A stretch of 64,000 nt of DNA from Alligator mississippiensis. Taxonomy: Eukaryota > Chordata > Crocodylia > Alligatoridae. The stretch is from assembly GCF_030867095.1 (NCBI RefSeq), contig NC_081826.1, positions 249,468,251-249,532,250 on the forward strand, read 5' to 3'. Below, one piece after another: positions 52,452 to 64,000 of the stretch (within the stretch, counting starts at the first letter, position 1; the number at the start of each line of letters is the position of its first letter). A model generated the notes under the pieces. The model had not been told where the DNA came from. It did no database searches and saw only the letters and a list, made by a program, of their open reading frames with translations. Both the position numbers and the translations under genes were made by a program.

Positions 52452-53421
52452 CAGGGGTGTCCAACCTTTTTGAATATGGGGCCGGATCATGAACTTTTTA
52501 TCACCCAGTGGGCCGGCGAGCCACATTCATATTTTATCACCTTGTGGGCCGTATGTTGGACAAGCCTGAAATAAGGCAAAGCTGGCATAAACCCCCACCT
52601 GTGCTAAGCTAGTGACAAACTAAAGCAAATGATGTCCTGGACCAGCCATCCCAACAGCTGGGGCCCCGCTTCTGCCTACTACAACCACCATTTGAAGGCA
52701 GCTCCAGAAGATATTTGACAGTCGTGTTAAAATATGTGACCAAACCAATGTAGCCAGTGCTCTCATGCAGGCCAAGGGGCTGACTATGCCACTGCTTTCC
52801 CAGGCTTTGCCCACACCAGCAACACCGCTGCCTTTGGGCAGCGCTTGGGCAGATGTGGCCAGGGACAAGCCAACGTCTGAGACTGGGGATGGCAGAACTG
52901 CGGGAGCAAGGCCAGTTCCCAGCCTGGCAGGGTTTCGGGCCTGGTCTGCCCAGGGTGGCTCCTGGCGGGGGAAGGCCTCAGGGGAACACGGGCTGCTCCA
53001 CTCCTCCGCACTTCCCTGCGGCAAAGGCAAACGGTCCCCAGGAGGGTGCAGGCAGCTGCCGCGGCAGGAGAGCAGCGCCCGGCCCAGCCACAGGGAGCGA
53101 CAATCCCCACTCCCGGGGGGAGCAAGGGATTGGCGCAAGGGAGCCAATCCGGAGGCGCTGAGCTGGAGACAAGTAAAAGCGGGTGCTGTCCCCAGCTCAT
53201 CCTGTCAGGCACGGCCGGGGCAGCCCCACTCCACGCAGCCCTTGGCGCAGCAGCGGGACCCAGCTCACGTGTTGTGGGAGGTCACGCGAGCCTGGCCCTG
53301 CAGGGGTGAGCAGCTCCCCTCCCCTCCCCCACCCACCTGTCCTGAGCAAGGGACCTCAGGCCTCAGAAAATGGCTCGGCAGGCCGCATGGCGGCCCACAG
53401 ACCATATGTTGGACTAGCCTG
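52452..53421. mobile_element. hAT nonautonomous transposon with perfect 8-bp target duplication
   Basis: Starts CAGGGGTGTCCAACC and ends TGTTGGACTAGCCTG (imperfect inverted ends), flanked on both sides by CTCTAGCT (52444-52451 and 53422-53429). A second, internal right-end-like TATGTTGGACAAGCCTG at about 52552-52568 shows that a short element or internal duplication lies at its left edge. The core 52620-53340 is strongly GC-rich and yields several long but meaningless frames (up to 220 codons). It sits in the inferred ATG10 intron. Confidence 0.85.
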
Positions 53422-53429
53422 CTCTAGCT

Positions 53430-55500
53430 GGTAAATGCCCCAAGTTCCAGTCCACACGAACTGAGGAAAGCCATTATCCCAGTCCACACAAATAGACATA
53501 GTTAAGAAAATGCAGAGGGTTGAGGGTTTCCACAAAGAGCATGGCTTAAATAACATCACCCTAGCAAACAAAAACTACCTTCAGTGACAATTTAGATTGC
53601 AGATGGACACACTTCATACCCAGGGCATTAAAAATAGGAGAGTACAGTGCAGGAAAAGACTGGTACATTCCCTTCCATCTTTATATTGCCAAGAACACTG
53701 CTAAAAACACAGTCCAATACTTCATAAATTTTCCATTTTCATGTCCAGATATTCAAAAGCAATACATGTCCCAACTTAATTAGGTTGCACTTCGATGCAA
53801 AGCCTTAACAATGATCTCATACATTCTCATATCACTTATGCCCACAGATCAGCACATTGGACTATCACATGTTTTGCATTTGAGAAGTTATTTTGCTTTA
53901 GCACTGCTCAGGTCACCGTTAAGTACTGCTGTATCAGAATAAACAGATCTCACTTCATCTCCATGCTCTGGAAGAATAAGTCTTTAATATGGCACAATAA
54001 AGAACAGTTGGAGAGTGAGACTAGCAAAATAAAATATCAAAATAAGAAGCCACAGTACACTTCATGCCTTCCAAAAAATCAACATTTAGTTTTAGACAAC
54101 GTGGAGTAAAATGCTCAGCTAAGGTGCATACAAGACGAGTCAGGAGGATGAGGAAGCAGGGATGTGTGCCAGCATATCAAGGCAGCATACATTCTCCTGG
54201 TCCTAGTTCTGTTTTGTGTGGGATCAATCCCCCCTGTTGCATGAGTTTACTAACAGTCCTAGTAGACTGAAATTGCACCTGAGAATTTGACAGAGACATC
54301 CTGGCCTCAGGCCTTCTCCCTGGAAATGCTTCCCATGCATTTCCAGGAAGCAACATTCAGAAGCCAAAAGCTGCTCACTGACTGTATGCCATCTTAGATG
54401 CAATGTACCTGGGGCCAGATTCTGGAAGTCCTGTGGCTGTATTTTATTGAAAGATCTGGCTGTTTGCCTACACTCACTAGAAAATGCCCGTAACTTAGTC
54501 TCTGACGTAATAAAAACTCATGCATCCCCAGCATAAAAAAGGGCAAAATTGTAGCCCTATTTTTACCATTGTCTTCACTGAGAGCAGGATTGGGCCTACT
54601 GCGCTAGTATAATATTTGAGGCCTCTCAGAGATGCAGGACATTTTGTTCTGGTGCTAAAAATGTATGGCTGAGGCTATCCATCATTGTTGTTAACATCAC
54701 ACTTAGAAGCTTAAAACCATCAAAATATTTCAGACCCCTTTGTTTTACATTTCCAGTGCAAACTGTTAATTCATGCAAGAATGCTACCATCTGCTGTCCA
54801 CAACAGTGAACTGATGCCACTCTACAATGAGCAAAAAAAGCACCACTATGAATTACAGTAAATATCTCTTCCAATCAACTACAAATCTAAATGAATCCTA
54901 CATTTCTAAATATTTCTAGAAAAGAGAGATTTCAGGGCAATGGTAAACAAAGAGAAATAACAAGGTTCAGTTAACTAGTAATTAAAAAAGTACAGTAAAC
55001 AAGCAATTAGAACCAGCAGCCTTAAAAGGTGGTGAACGAACAGTGTAAAGAAATAACACGTGTTCCCAATATTAACAATGATGCATCCTTTTTTATTCTT
55101 TTTGCTCAACACATTGAACACAAAAGCAATTGCACAAGCTGGATATTCATACAGATTTACTCCTCAGTATTTTGTGGTTCAATATTTGACCTGGTCCTTG
55201 AAGCCTGAGTTGGGCAAAACTAATTTATGCCTGACACAGGAATTCAAAGTCAAGCTTTTTTTGGTAACAGCTTATTAATTCACTATGCTACATCTCGCCC
55301 TTCTAGCTACTCCTTTTGTTGCAACTTTCTTCAAAGAAAAACTGGCCAAGAGAAGGGTGAATCCAGCCCACCACTACTCAGGCAGCATTTCTACCAGGGT
55401 TTCTACCAGGGTAGTAACCTTGGTCCCTCTATCTTTCATATCAGACTGTTGTTCTTAGGTGTGTGATAAATGTGAAGCCAATCTCTTCTACCTGTGCAAT
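53430..55500. other. Inferred ATG10 intron, no further feature recognised
   Basis: AT-rich, short incidental frames, no splice-flanked ATG10 exon found. Confidence 0.45.
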
Positions 55501-55510
55501 GTTGTAGAAG

Positions 55511-55855
55511 AGGGGTGCTGCTAAACCTTCATCCTAGTGTGTGGGCCAGATCCAGTCCACAGAGCCATGTCATCTGGCCTGCAGGGCTCCCCAAGGGTTT
55601 GGAAATTTGGCAGCAGGGAAGCAGTGGCAGCATTAATTGCCTCTCTCCTGCTGCCACATTTCTGAACCTGTGGGCAGCCCAGATAACGTGGGTCTGTGTC
55701 CCAGACAGCATCAGCACATGGCTGGATCCAGACACGCGGAGTCAGGCCAGCATGCTGGATCGCACCCAAGTACTGACCCCAAGTGCTGAACCCACGTAGG
55801 ATCCTACCTGCTTCACATGTCACTCATGTGGGACCAGAAGGTTGGGAGCCACTGG
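55511..55855. repeat. hAT-like nonautonomous element with 8-bp target duplication
   Basis: Starts AGGGGTGCTGCTAAACC and ends GGTTGGGAGCCACTGG (inverted partners), flanked by TGTAGAAG at 55503-55510 and 55856-55863. The interior repeats CTGGATC and GGGTCTGTGTCC-type blocks. Noncoding. Confidence 0.75.
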
Positions 55856-55863
55856 TGTAGAAG

Positions 55864-58350
55864 CAGTTTTTCTTTCACCTGACCTAGCTGGTGTTTAAGG
55901 GGAGGTTAATTTAGCCTTAGCTACTTACTCAATCCCTCCTCTGCCCATTCCAGTGTTCTTTTTTTTTAATAGCTCCACAGCCTGTCTTTGACGCTTTCTG
56001 AGGCAGGGGCAGCACCATGAACGCATGATTGTTGAAAACTTCAGTAGCATCTAAAAAATTCTGAATGGCAAAAATGAAACTAGCAGAGATTTATTTATTT
56101 CATGCTGCTGTTGCTTTGCAAAGCTGTGAGTAGGGCAGATGCACTACAGCTGCCTGTCTACACATGCACAAAGATAGTGTCCACATTTCGAAGCTTGTCT
56201 TCACAAGCTAGTAAGTTTGAATTATTTGTTCAGCTCTAATGCAGGAAACTGGTGTTCATTACTGCTGCTGACTTCAAAGAGATCCTCTACAAACAAGAGC
56301 AGCTGAGACTCATGTCAAGCAAACAGTTTTGTCTAACGAGGAAAATTTAAATATATTTGTTCATGTGCATGTTTGCACCTACCTCTAAGTAACAGGCAAT
56401 CTACTGTTCTGCAACTCAGAATTTTTCAAAGCTGAAAAATCAGGGATATACACCATAAAGTGGGAACTGCATATCTTGTGGGAAAGCCAAAGGCACAGAA
56501 AACCATAAGAGATTGTTAGCCAAAGTATGTCAAGGAACAGAAGTCTTTAGGTAGAAAGGTACTGATGGGTCAGTAAGGGAGAGAAGTCAAAGTGCTATAT
56601 TGAAGCTAGAAGCCTGGTCAAAGCCTGAATTCTAAGTTATATTAATAGTCGCATCCCCACGCGTGCATTAGCAAGCCATTATAATGCTGAGTGAAAATAA
56701 GTTAAATCACTAAAGCTGCAGCTTTGAGAAGAAAGTAGTGGACAGTTGCCAGTAAAAATGTAAGAGTTATCAAAGACTAGTAGCTTAGGAATTGATAATG
56801 GAATATAGAGCCCTTTATTGCCAGGTCAATTCAAACCTGGCCCAGGTTAGTAGTAGCTGAAAGCCATTATTATACAATAACCTATATGAAATTGTCAGGT
56901 TTTACATAATTAAAACTGGCATTAATTAGTGCCCTTGTTAGTAGTCATGGCAGAGAAGCCAAGAACTGAATCAGCCACAGAGAATGAATTAACCCTGGGC
57001 CCCTTGAGGTGGTCTCTTTAGGTCAGCACTGAAACATGTTGGCATAGGAAACCTGCCTACTGCTGCCCATTCTGTGGATTAAGGGGGGTGGGGGGGGTGT
57101 TTAGTTCTCTGATACAGTGTATCCAGAATCCTTCCTGAGCTTTACAAGAAGAATATTAGGTAAGAGTATGGAAGCCTGTATTGCATACACTTCATATACA
57201 TCCATATTACAGCTATGATGCAGCCATGTAATGGTATGGTGATATATCATGTGGCATGAAACCTATCCTATGTCTTATGGCAGCAATCCTGTACTTTAGC
57301 TAGTCAGATCTGTTTGTCAGCCACATAAAAAACCTAAGTCATTCTGCAATTTCAAGCAAAAACCCAATTTGAAATAATAAAAATGTACTTATTTTTAACC
57401 AGAGATTAATCTTTTTTTGCAATGTAATTCTCATGTAATAATAAATTTTCAGAGAAATGCGCAGGAGTTACAAGTTGATTACCACAATTACTAGCTGAAG
57501 TTGTACAGAAAGGAACCTTCTTGCATTTATGGGTTGCACACAACTCTTCTGGACAGTAATGGAATGCCAGGCAGTGAGATGGTTTATCTGAAATCTACTG
57601 CATTATTTTCCTGTATGTAATCCTATACAGACTCATAATACAATCTGTTCAGTGCTATAAGCTGGGCTCCATCATATAATATCTCTTCTGAGTCTTGACC
57701 AACTTTCACGGGAAATGTAATTTTCACAAGCAACAGCAGCTCCTATGAATTTTCAGACTCATACTGTTACTTAATTTACCTTCTGTGGCAAGACCTCTCT
57801 ATTAGGGGATGTAAAGAAAGATTTTTAAGCATGTGCTTCACCAACTTATGGAGATATTACCTCAACTTCTAGCATGAAACAACACACAGAAGGCTGATAG
57901 GAAAAAGATGTAGACAGAGAGTGGTTTTGTCTGATCATGTAAAACTGAATGCAACACTTTATTTATGGCAAAATTAAGTGGAAAACACCAGGTACATGAG
58001 GGGATGAAAACCACAAAATTAGAGAACCATCTTTTTTCTTTAGTCTGTGAAACAGTGGCATTCAGTGAAGGGTGGCCAGCACAAAGTTTTAGGGCTTGAT
58101 CCATCATCCTTTATCCAACCTGCATCATTGTGAATTATGACCATTACAAGGTCAGAAACAGATAAACATAAAAAACAGAACTTTGTTCTTTTTCTGTTTT
58201 CTGTAGTGTAACGCTCTACAGTATCAAGAAATGCTAGAGATGGATCTCAATACTGGAAAACGGTGTTTGGGCATTTCCAAAGTACAACTTTAATTAAACA
58301 CCAAAAATTAATCAGATTGGGTTCTGTCACTTATCTGGCAGCACATATTG
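55864..58350. other. Inferred ATG10 intron, no further feature recognised
   Basis: AT-rich with short G-run at about 57086-57099; no exon or repeat terminus recognised. Confidence 0.45.
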
Positions 58351-58359
58351 AGATGCAGC

Positions 58360-58683
58360 CTAAAATAATGTAGGAAATATCATCCATGTCAAATTTAAAT
58401 TAAAAATCAACATCATTTTAGGTAATGGGTAATTAAGCGTAGATAGCTGGTAACGTGTCTTGCTCCTGTCTTCCCCAGCCAGCAGATATTTTGTTTTTGG
58501 TATGTCTCCTGTAACAGCACTATTTATTTTCTCTGTCATAACTGGAGCCCTTCCATTAGTAATGGCTTCTATTTTCTCCAGTGCTACATTAAACTGCCTT
58601 AGAGCATTCATCATAGCGTTTATGGCTTCCCCATTTATATGATAGTGCAAGGGATTCGTGTCCCAAACTGCCTCTGCTCTCAT
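58360..58683 (-). other. Unidentified - strand reading frame, possible relic of a protein
   Basis: A 107-codon frame contains INAMMNALRQFNVALEKIEA then TNGRAPVMTEKINSAVTGDI. Its predicted helical, charge-balanced stretch is richer in codon-like texture than its neighbours. On the same strand a splice-flanked 52-nt segment lies 0.25 kb upstream (58926-58977). The region between contains stops. I do not recognise the family; a worn retroposed gene or DNA-transposon protein is possible, as is chance. Confidence 0.25.
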
Positions 58684-58925
58684 CCAGTTTGCATGATGTT
58701 GCTTTCATAAAAATCATTCATGGAGGGATGTCAAAATTTTCATCAAGGACACTAGTATTCAATGCTGCGGCAGGCATGACATGTGCCTGAACATATTTTC
58801 AGCACTACCTGCAATTTTAATCATTCCTCTTTAATTCCTATTAAATTAGGATACGTGCCTTCCTCAGTTCATCATCTCTAAACCATTATGATTTTATTAT
58901 ACCATTGGTTTTAAACAACACTTAC

Positions 58926-58977
58926 CTGATGAAATCAATGCCCATTTTTTGTATAACTCCTTCACCTGAAGCTTATC
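58926..58977 (-). other. Splice-flanked exon candidate, gene unknown
   Basis: On the - strand, acceptor TTGTGTTTAG precedes DKLQVKELYKKWALISS plus one base and donor CAG|GTAAGTG, a full consensus. It is open in one frame. It does not match ATG10, in whose presumed intron it lies. It may be part of the same unknown relic as 58360-58683. Confidence 0.25.
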
Positions 58978-59599
58978 CTAAACACAAATATTTTGTGTTA
59001 CAAAATTCACTGTCAACAACATCATCTTTTTTTGTTTCTTCATTTTATTTTTATATTTTAATATAAGTCTGTGTAAAGATCCAATCTTTAGTGTAGGTTA
59101 AATTTATCAGTAACTATATTAACAAGCAAAGGCTTTATTCCTACTGTGAAAACAGAACATTTTCCATTTAAAAAATAATTTAAGAGGGATATTTATTCTT
59201 GTATTATCTTTACAGTCCTGATCTAAGATACTGTTTATGAGTGTATGTAATTTTAATTAGGGTTAACTTGAAGCCAATGGGTTCTGCTTGTATACTTAAA
59301 TGTAGACATGTGCTTAAGTGCTGTTCTGGGCAGGACCTAAAAGAGAAGTGACTTTTTCTTTTAAGTAAATTGTGGGGAAGCATCAAACATTAAAATATAG
59401 CATGAAACACCAAAGGCAAATCAGCATACACATGTATTTACCATAATCAGTCCCACTGCTTGAGGCGGCAATAGGACTGCAGCAACAGCTGCATGAAGAA
59501 AACATGTTCCAAAGTCAAAATCACTCTCTGCACTTCTACAACAGACAATATTTCCCCAATAATGGAATTACTACAACAGAAACTTCATTACTGTGGAAT

Positions 59600-59800
59600 C
59601 ACTGTGTTGCAGAAGCAGCATTTTTATAAAATTGCAATTACAGAAGGAACTTCTATCATCCTGATAGAAGTTATAGATCATAGTAATAAAGCTATTATAA
59701 TACTAATTGTATTATATTCTTTTGTTGTACTGATGGAGGTTGCAACACTTCTATTAAATCAGCAATTTCATAAAAATAATGTTTTAGTAATATGACTGGT
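59600..59800. repeat. Imperfect inverted repeat region
   Basis: GTTGCAGAAG...TTTTTATAAAATTGC (about 59602-59637) is roughly inverted at about 59738-59782 (GCAATTTCATAAAAA). Between them, a short hairpin ACTTCTATCATCCTGATAGAAGT occurs near 59649-59671. AT-rich; family not recognised. Confidence 0.35.
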
Positions 59801-60767
59801 ATTGGCCAGACAGGGATAATAATAAAGTGCTTGAAGGACGGAGGAATTGGTGTTGGAAGAAGTTTGTTTGCCATCGTGGCTATATAAGCCAAGAAAGCTT
59901 CCAAAAAACTTATTGAACATAAAACACTACAACTGTGGGATACAGATCCAAGTTGCCCCATTTTTTACTTATAAAAGAAGTGCAGCCATCTTTGTGATAT
60001 AGCTGAACAATGGTCTCTGAAACTCAGTGTTCAAAAGCCACAGCAGGAGTCTTACCACTCACGTTCTCTGAAGATCGACCAACAGCGTAGTACGGTTACA
60101 TATACTTGTCTGTAGCAAGTGCTATGGAATGACTAGTGAAGCACAATTGCTGCAGTCTTTATTGTCTGCATCCTCATCCTCGTATGTACTCAGAAACTAG
60201 AAGAACTTTGGAAGACGAAAAATCTTATCACAAGGAAAGAAAATTACAGTGAAGGAGCAAACTTGTCCCATTTCTGAATTCCTCTGTAAGGGAGTAGAAG
60301 GCACCAGAGAGAGTTTGGTTTAAAGGCAGGTCCTACTCTGAAGAGAAACTATGTTACAGTGGCCTCTTATTAATCTATTTGTTTCCTAAGTATGATCAGT
60401 CATATCATCTCGCTTTAGCGACATGCAAGTTTTTACTAATATTTCTAGTACTACTAACTCTTATCAGCCAACCCAGGGGAAACAAAGTAAGATAGTATTC
60501 CTTCTTCATCCACCCATTAGATCAAATCCATTAGAATTTCAAGTGGAAGTTCAGTTGCAGAAGCAATTCATTAAGCCTCTACAGTTCCACCAAAAACTGG
60601 TTACCTTGGTTTAACCAAAGACAGATTTTGAAGCCAATGATACTGTACAACACAAGTGTAACACAATCAAAGCCATCAAAAAAGTTAGAATCCAGCTACA
60701 TTAAGCTATGAAATCTCCATCCATAAACTATGAAGGCAGCTCTCATATAACACACAGTGGGCACGTC

Positions 60768-61212
60768 TACATGAGATGTTTACTGCACAGTTGACTAATT
60801 GGCCATGCAATAAACATCTTGGTGATTACACATACACCCCTATTAGGCTGCAGGAAACTACTTTACCCTGCAGCAGTGCACATGTAGATACTGACAGGGC
60901 TGGCTGGGGCATGAGGGTGGTTCAGTGCAGAGGCTGCCTGTTGGCTAGCCCCAAACTGAAGCACCTTGTGCCCCAGCCAGCCCTCTGCAGCACATTGAGC
61001 CAGTGGGGGAGCAGCCCTGGGCTAGCAGGCTGACCCCTGGGACTGCTCCGCCCCAGCTCAACATGCTGCACATAAATAAACTATGGAGCATATTGCTCCG
61101 AAGTTAATTGCTCCTGGGTGCATGTTCAAATGGTGCACCTGAGAGCAATAAACTGTGGAGCAATAAACTCCACAGCTTATTTATGCTCTGACTTGCAAGA
61201 CACGTCCAGTCT
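60768..61212. repeat. Nonautonomous DNA element, family A, copy 2
   Basis: Begins GGGCACGTCTACATGAGATG, matching the inverted end of the 5449-5939 element, and ends near AGACACGTCC. The GC-rich core (60890-61065) has the same block types as copy 1. Inverted GAGCAATAAACT/AGTTTATTG-like motifs flank the core. Noncoding. Confidence 0.5.
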
Positions 61213-62725
61213 GACCTACAATGTCAAAGACTAAGTATGACAGCCAGCAGTAAAATTGTTCCTATTAAAAGCCATGGATGACACATCTGAAAGAGACTGC
61301 CCCATCTTTTGATCATATTGAAAGATCCTATCACCTCAGCTGAAATAAAAAAAATGCAGGAATAACTGCTTGGGGAATATCTGTAACAGAGAAAGTGAGA
61401 AGATTAGAAGGTAATGCCACAAGGTCTTCTGTGCAACTTGCTATTATGCAGATCTAATTTACCTCTGCAGTACCTGTATACTACAGCAACATGCAATATA
61501 GCAAACTTTTAAATAGTTTCAAGAGATACAAGGAGGTATGGACACAGAGACTTTAATGAATATATGGGGTCAAGACCTGTTTTACATTTCGTCCAAAAGA
61601 CAGTCTGTATCATGCTAGAACATTTATAAAACTCCTTGGGCCATAACTATCTTTTTACGTATGTACAAAAGCACAGTATCTAACACTATGGCTTGATCCC
61701 CAGTTGTGCCCTCTATTTGTTACTGAAATACAACAAATGCTGCTAACAACATTTATTGATAGGAATAAACAATACCTACTGACCTGTCATCTCCCTTTTG
61801 TGTAGCATATTGATTTTTCTCTGAATCTTTTATCCAAAAACTGTACCAGAGCAAAATTGCTAACTTTAAAATCTGGTAAGCTCACAGCAATAGATGATGC
61901 CACTTCAAAATTATATTTACAAAACTAAATTATTTCTTGTATTATAGATATGAAACACTTCTCTGAAGTTTGTAACTTGTTTGTAGAAGTTTTTAAAATA
62001 ATGGTTTATAGTGGGAAATGGCAGGCTCATAATTATATTGTTGCAATTGGCATCTCAGTCATTCGTTGAAGTAAATAAACAGATGACTCATTTTTCCATG
62101 CTTGCCAAAATAAAATTAATTTAGTTGTCAACATTTTAGTAATCCTGCATGTAGTCTTAATTAATTACTATTTAAAATCTGTTCCATAGTTGAAAAAATT
62201 CATCTAGAGTACAAAACTGGAAGTTTCAATGAGCTGTGGAAGTTTGGAAGAGATAGGATTTGAGCCAGATTTACTACTCTGATTGGGGGTTGAGGGCACT
62301 GGCTTTAGAATTTCTCCCATTGGAATCTGACAAATATTTCCAAAAAGATTAATTTTATAATCCTGGAAAATCTTGAAGTTTTGTAAAACTAACATTGAAC
62401 AAAGCAATCTTGAAAAATGGATAGAGAGTTCACAAGATTTCTGTACTGGAATTGTTATAACCAGCAAAAGTAGATAACATATTCCTATCCAACTCTTGCA
62501 GCATCTTAAGAAGGCAACACAACCATTTGACATTGCAAAGTAAGGCAGCACTGATGGTTGTCATGATTCAGTGAATGAAAGGTGAATTAAAATAAAAAAA
62601 TTTTCGCATAAACAGTTAATTTACCTTTTCAAATACAAATAGCTCTTGAAGTATCAACGGATATGTGACTGAACCTTTTTTTTTTTTGGAATTTAAGCCA
62701 AGAAGCAACTTTACCCATATCTTAT
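61213..62725. other. Inferred ATG10 intron, no further feature recognised
   Basis: AT-rich. No ATG10 exon found. A - strand segment 62588-62650 next to a GTAAATT donor reads TYPLILQELFVFEK, but it lacks a convincing acceptor and was not called. Confidence 0.4.
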
Positions 62726-62726
62726 A

Positions 62727-63514
62727 GATAGACTCATAGATGTTAGGATCGGAAGGGACCTCAATAGATCATCGAGTCCGACCCCCTGCATAAGCAGGAA
62801 AGAGTGCTGGGTCTAGATGACCCCAGCTAGATACTCATCTAACCTCCTCTTGAAGACCCCCAGGGTAGGGGAGAGCACCACCTCCCTTGGGAGCCCGTTC
62901 CAGACCTTGGCCACTCGAACTGTGAAGAAGTTCTTCCTAATGTCCAATCTAAATCTGCTCTCTGCTAGCTTGTGGCCATTATTTCTTGTAACCCCCGGGG
63001 GCACCTTGGTGAATAAATACTCACCAATTCCCTTCTGTGCCCCCGTGATGAACTTATAGGCAGCCACAAGGTCGCCTCTCAACCTTCTCTTGCGGAGGCT
63101 GAAAAGGTCCAGGTTCTCTAGTCTCTCCTCGTAGGGCTTGGTCTGCAAGCCCTTAACCATATGAGTCACCCTTCTCTGGACCCTCTCCAGGTTATCCACA
63201 TCCTTCTTGAAGTGTGGCGCCCAGAATTGCACGCAGTACTCCAACTGCGGTCTGACCAGTGCCCGATAGAGGGGAAGTATCACCTCCTTGGACCTATTCG
63301 TCATGCATCTGCTGATGCACAATAAAGTGCCATTGGCTTTTTTGATGGCTTCGTCACACTGCCGACTCACGTTCATCTTGGAGTCCACTAGGACTCCAAG
63401 ATCCCTTTCCACTTCCATGCCACCCAGCAGGTCATTCCCTAGGCTGTAGGTGTGCTGGACATTTTTCCTCCCTAGATGCAGCACTTTGCGTTTCTCCTTG
63501 TTGAACTGCATTCT
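62727..63514 (-). mobile_element. CR1 LINE 3' fragment, young
   Basis: The low-coordinate end (TCATAGATGTTAGGATCGGA) is the CR1 3' end in reverse; the element is 5'-truncated near 63514. It carries one uninterrupted 232-codon frame (62813-63511, - strand) for the end of ORF2, from MQFNKEKRKVLHLGRK to RLDEYLAGVI. It differs from the 41.0-42.5 kb copy at 13 of 232 residues by my count (about 94% identity), so both come from one recently active subfamily. Confidence 0.92.
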
Positions 63515-63789
63515 GATATCTTCTCTATCTATATACCAATATTTGATCGGCTTTGACCATTAATGGGCTGTACTGTCTTTCTTCTTCTCTAACTTCATGT
63601 ATTGGCCACTTCTAGAAATACCACTTGCTGTAGCTATGATCTAAGGTGGTATGGTATTTCCTATGTTCCTACACAGAAAAACATGATTGTTGGTATTATT
63701 CCTGGTAGCTCTCTTTATATGATCAAAAGATGAAGTAATGCTCTGCAAAGCCTTTTACTGGACATTTCCAAAATTAAGTATATAGGTAA

Positions 63790-64000
63790 GTGTAATGGAG
63801 CACAAGGTGTGCTCTGTTACTTACAGGGGCGTGGGCAGCAGTAAGGCAGATGGTTGCAATACCCAATTAGGCACCAGTGCCTGACTGGGAACAGAGCCAG
63901 CTGCTCCTTATAAGAGGAAGGCCCTGAACAGCAAAGCCAGCCAGCAGTCTGCTGCTGATGGCTGGGAGAATACCACCCAGCTGGAGTTGCTGCTTGTGAC
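63790..64000 (+). repeat. Possible LTR-like sequence cut by the window edge
   Basis: A segment starting TGTAATGGAGCACAAGG contains TTATAAGAGGAAGGCCC (about 63917-63933) and CAGCCAGCAGTC, in the style of reptile retroviral LTR promoter regions. The other end is outside the window, so this is weak. Confidence 0.25.

Noticed and set aside
52765-53427. 220-codon + strand frame and 175-codon - strand frame
   Set aside because: Inside the GC-rich core of a hAT element with defined ends and no protein domain.
59695-59961. 88-codon hydrophobic - strand frame
   Set aside because: AT-rich, overlaps an imperfect inverted repeat, no recognisable motif.
62588-62650. - strand segment TYPLILQELFVFEK with a GTAAATT donor
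   Set aside because: The only upstream acceptor follows a poly-A-rich stretch without a pyrimidine tract, and no gene match was found.

Overview
The window is vertebrate nuclear DNA, most probably from a crocodilian (a turtle is the main alternative). CR1 LINEs dominate, including a 3.5 kb copy with an ORF1 esterase domain and a second fragment about 94% identical to it in protein. A Tx1-type LINE tail, many hAT-like DNA elements with 8-bp target duplications, and two retroviral fossils fill most of the rest. No mammalian repeats (Alu, L1) were seen. The organism call is an inference from repeat content and gene order.

Host genes. Two complete, intron-bearing, tandem copies of RPS23 (ribosomal protein uS12) lie on the + strand: copy 1 at 19756-23500 and copy 2 at 24906-27521. 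Each has four coding exons of identical length (4, 160, 121 and 147 nt), its own CpG-rich promoter with a terminal-oligopyrimidine start, and its own polyadenylation signal. Their proteins differ at one residue (Ser15 against Asn15), while the coding sequences differ at about 37 of 432 positions. A decayed piece resembling copy-1 introns 1 and 2 sits upstream at about 18.32-18.62 kb. Convergent with them on the - strand are the last two coding exons of ATG10, the E2-like enzyme that joins ATG12 to ATG5, at 51850-51947 (active-site Cys exon) and 51453-51564 (C-terminus and stop). The remaining ATG10 exons should lie beyond 64 kb. The tail-to-tail RPS23/ATG10 order matches the human arrangement.

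Layout. 0-17 kb: intergenic DNA with foldback and hAT-like elements, a CR1 tail and two weak - strand exon candidates. 17.2-18.2 kb: a - strand retroviral LTR with a primer-binding site resembling tRNA-Ser(GCT). 18.3-27.6 kb: the RPS23 tandem pair. 29.1-36.4 kb: a - strand endogenous retrovirus fossil with paired LTRs and a 4-bp target duplication, itself invaded by a DNA element. 37.9-42.6 kb: two CR1 LINEs in opposite orientation. 43.2-45.7 kb: Tx1 LINE tail and hAT transposase relic. 47-51 kb: short hAT-like elements and a CA microsatellite. 51.4-52 kb: ATG10 exons. 52.4-64 kb: presumably ATG10 intron, with a GC-rich hAT element that kept a perfect 8-bp duplication, an unidentified - strand reading frame at 58.4-58.7 kb, and a young CR1 fragment.

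The two RPS23 copies serve the 40S decoding centre; ATG10 acts in autophagosome formation. Nothing links them functionally beyond conserved neighbourhood. I found no bacterial-type system, CRISPR array, tRNA or rRNA gene.
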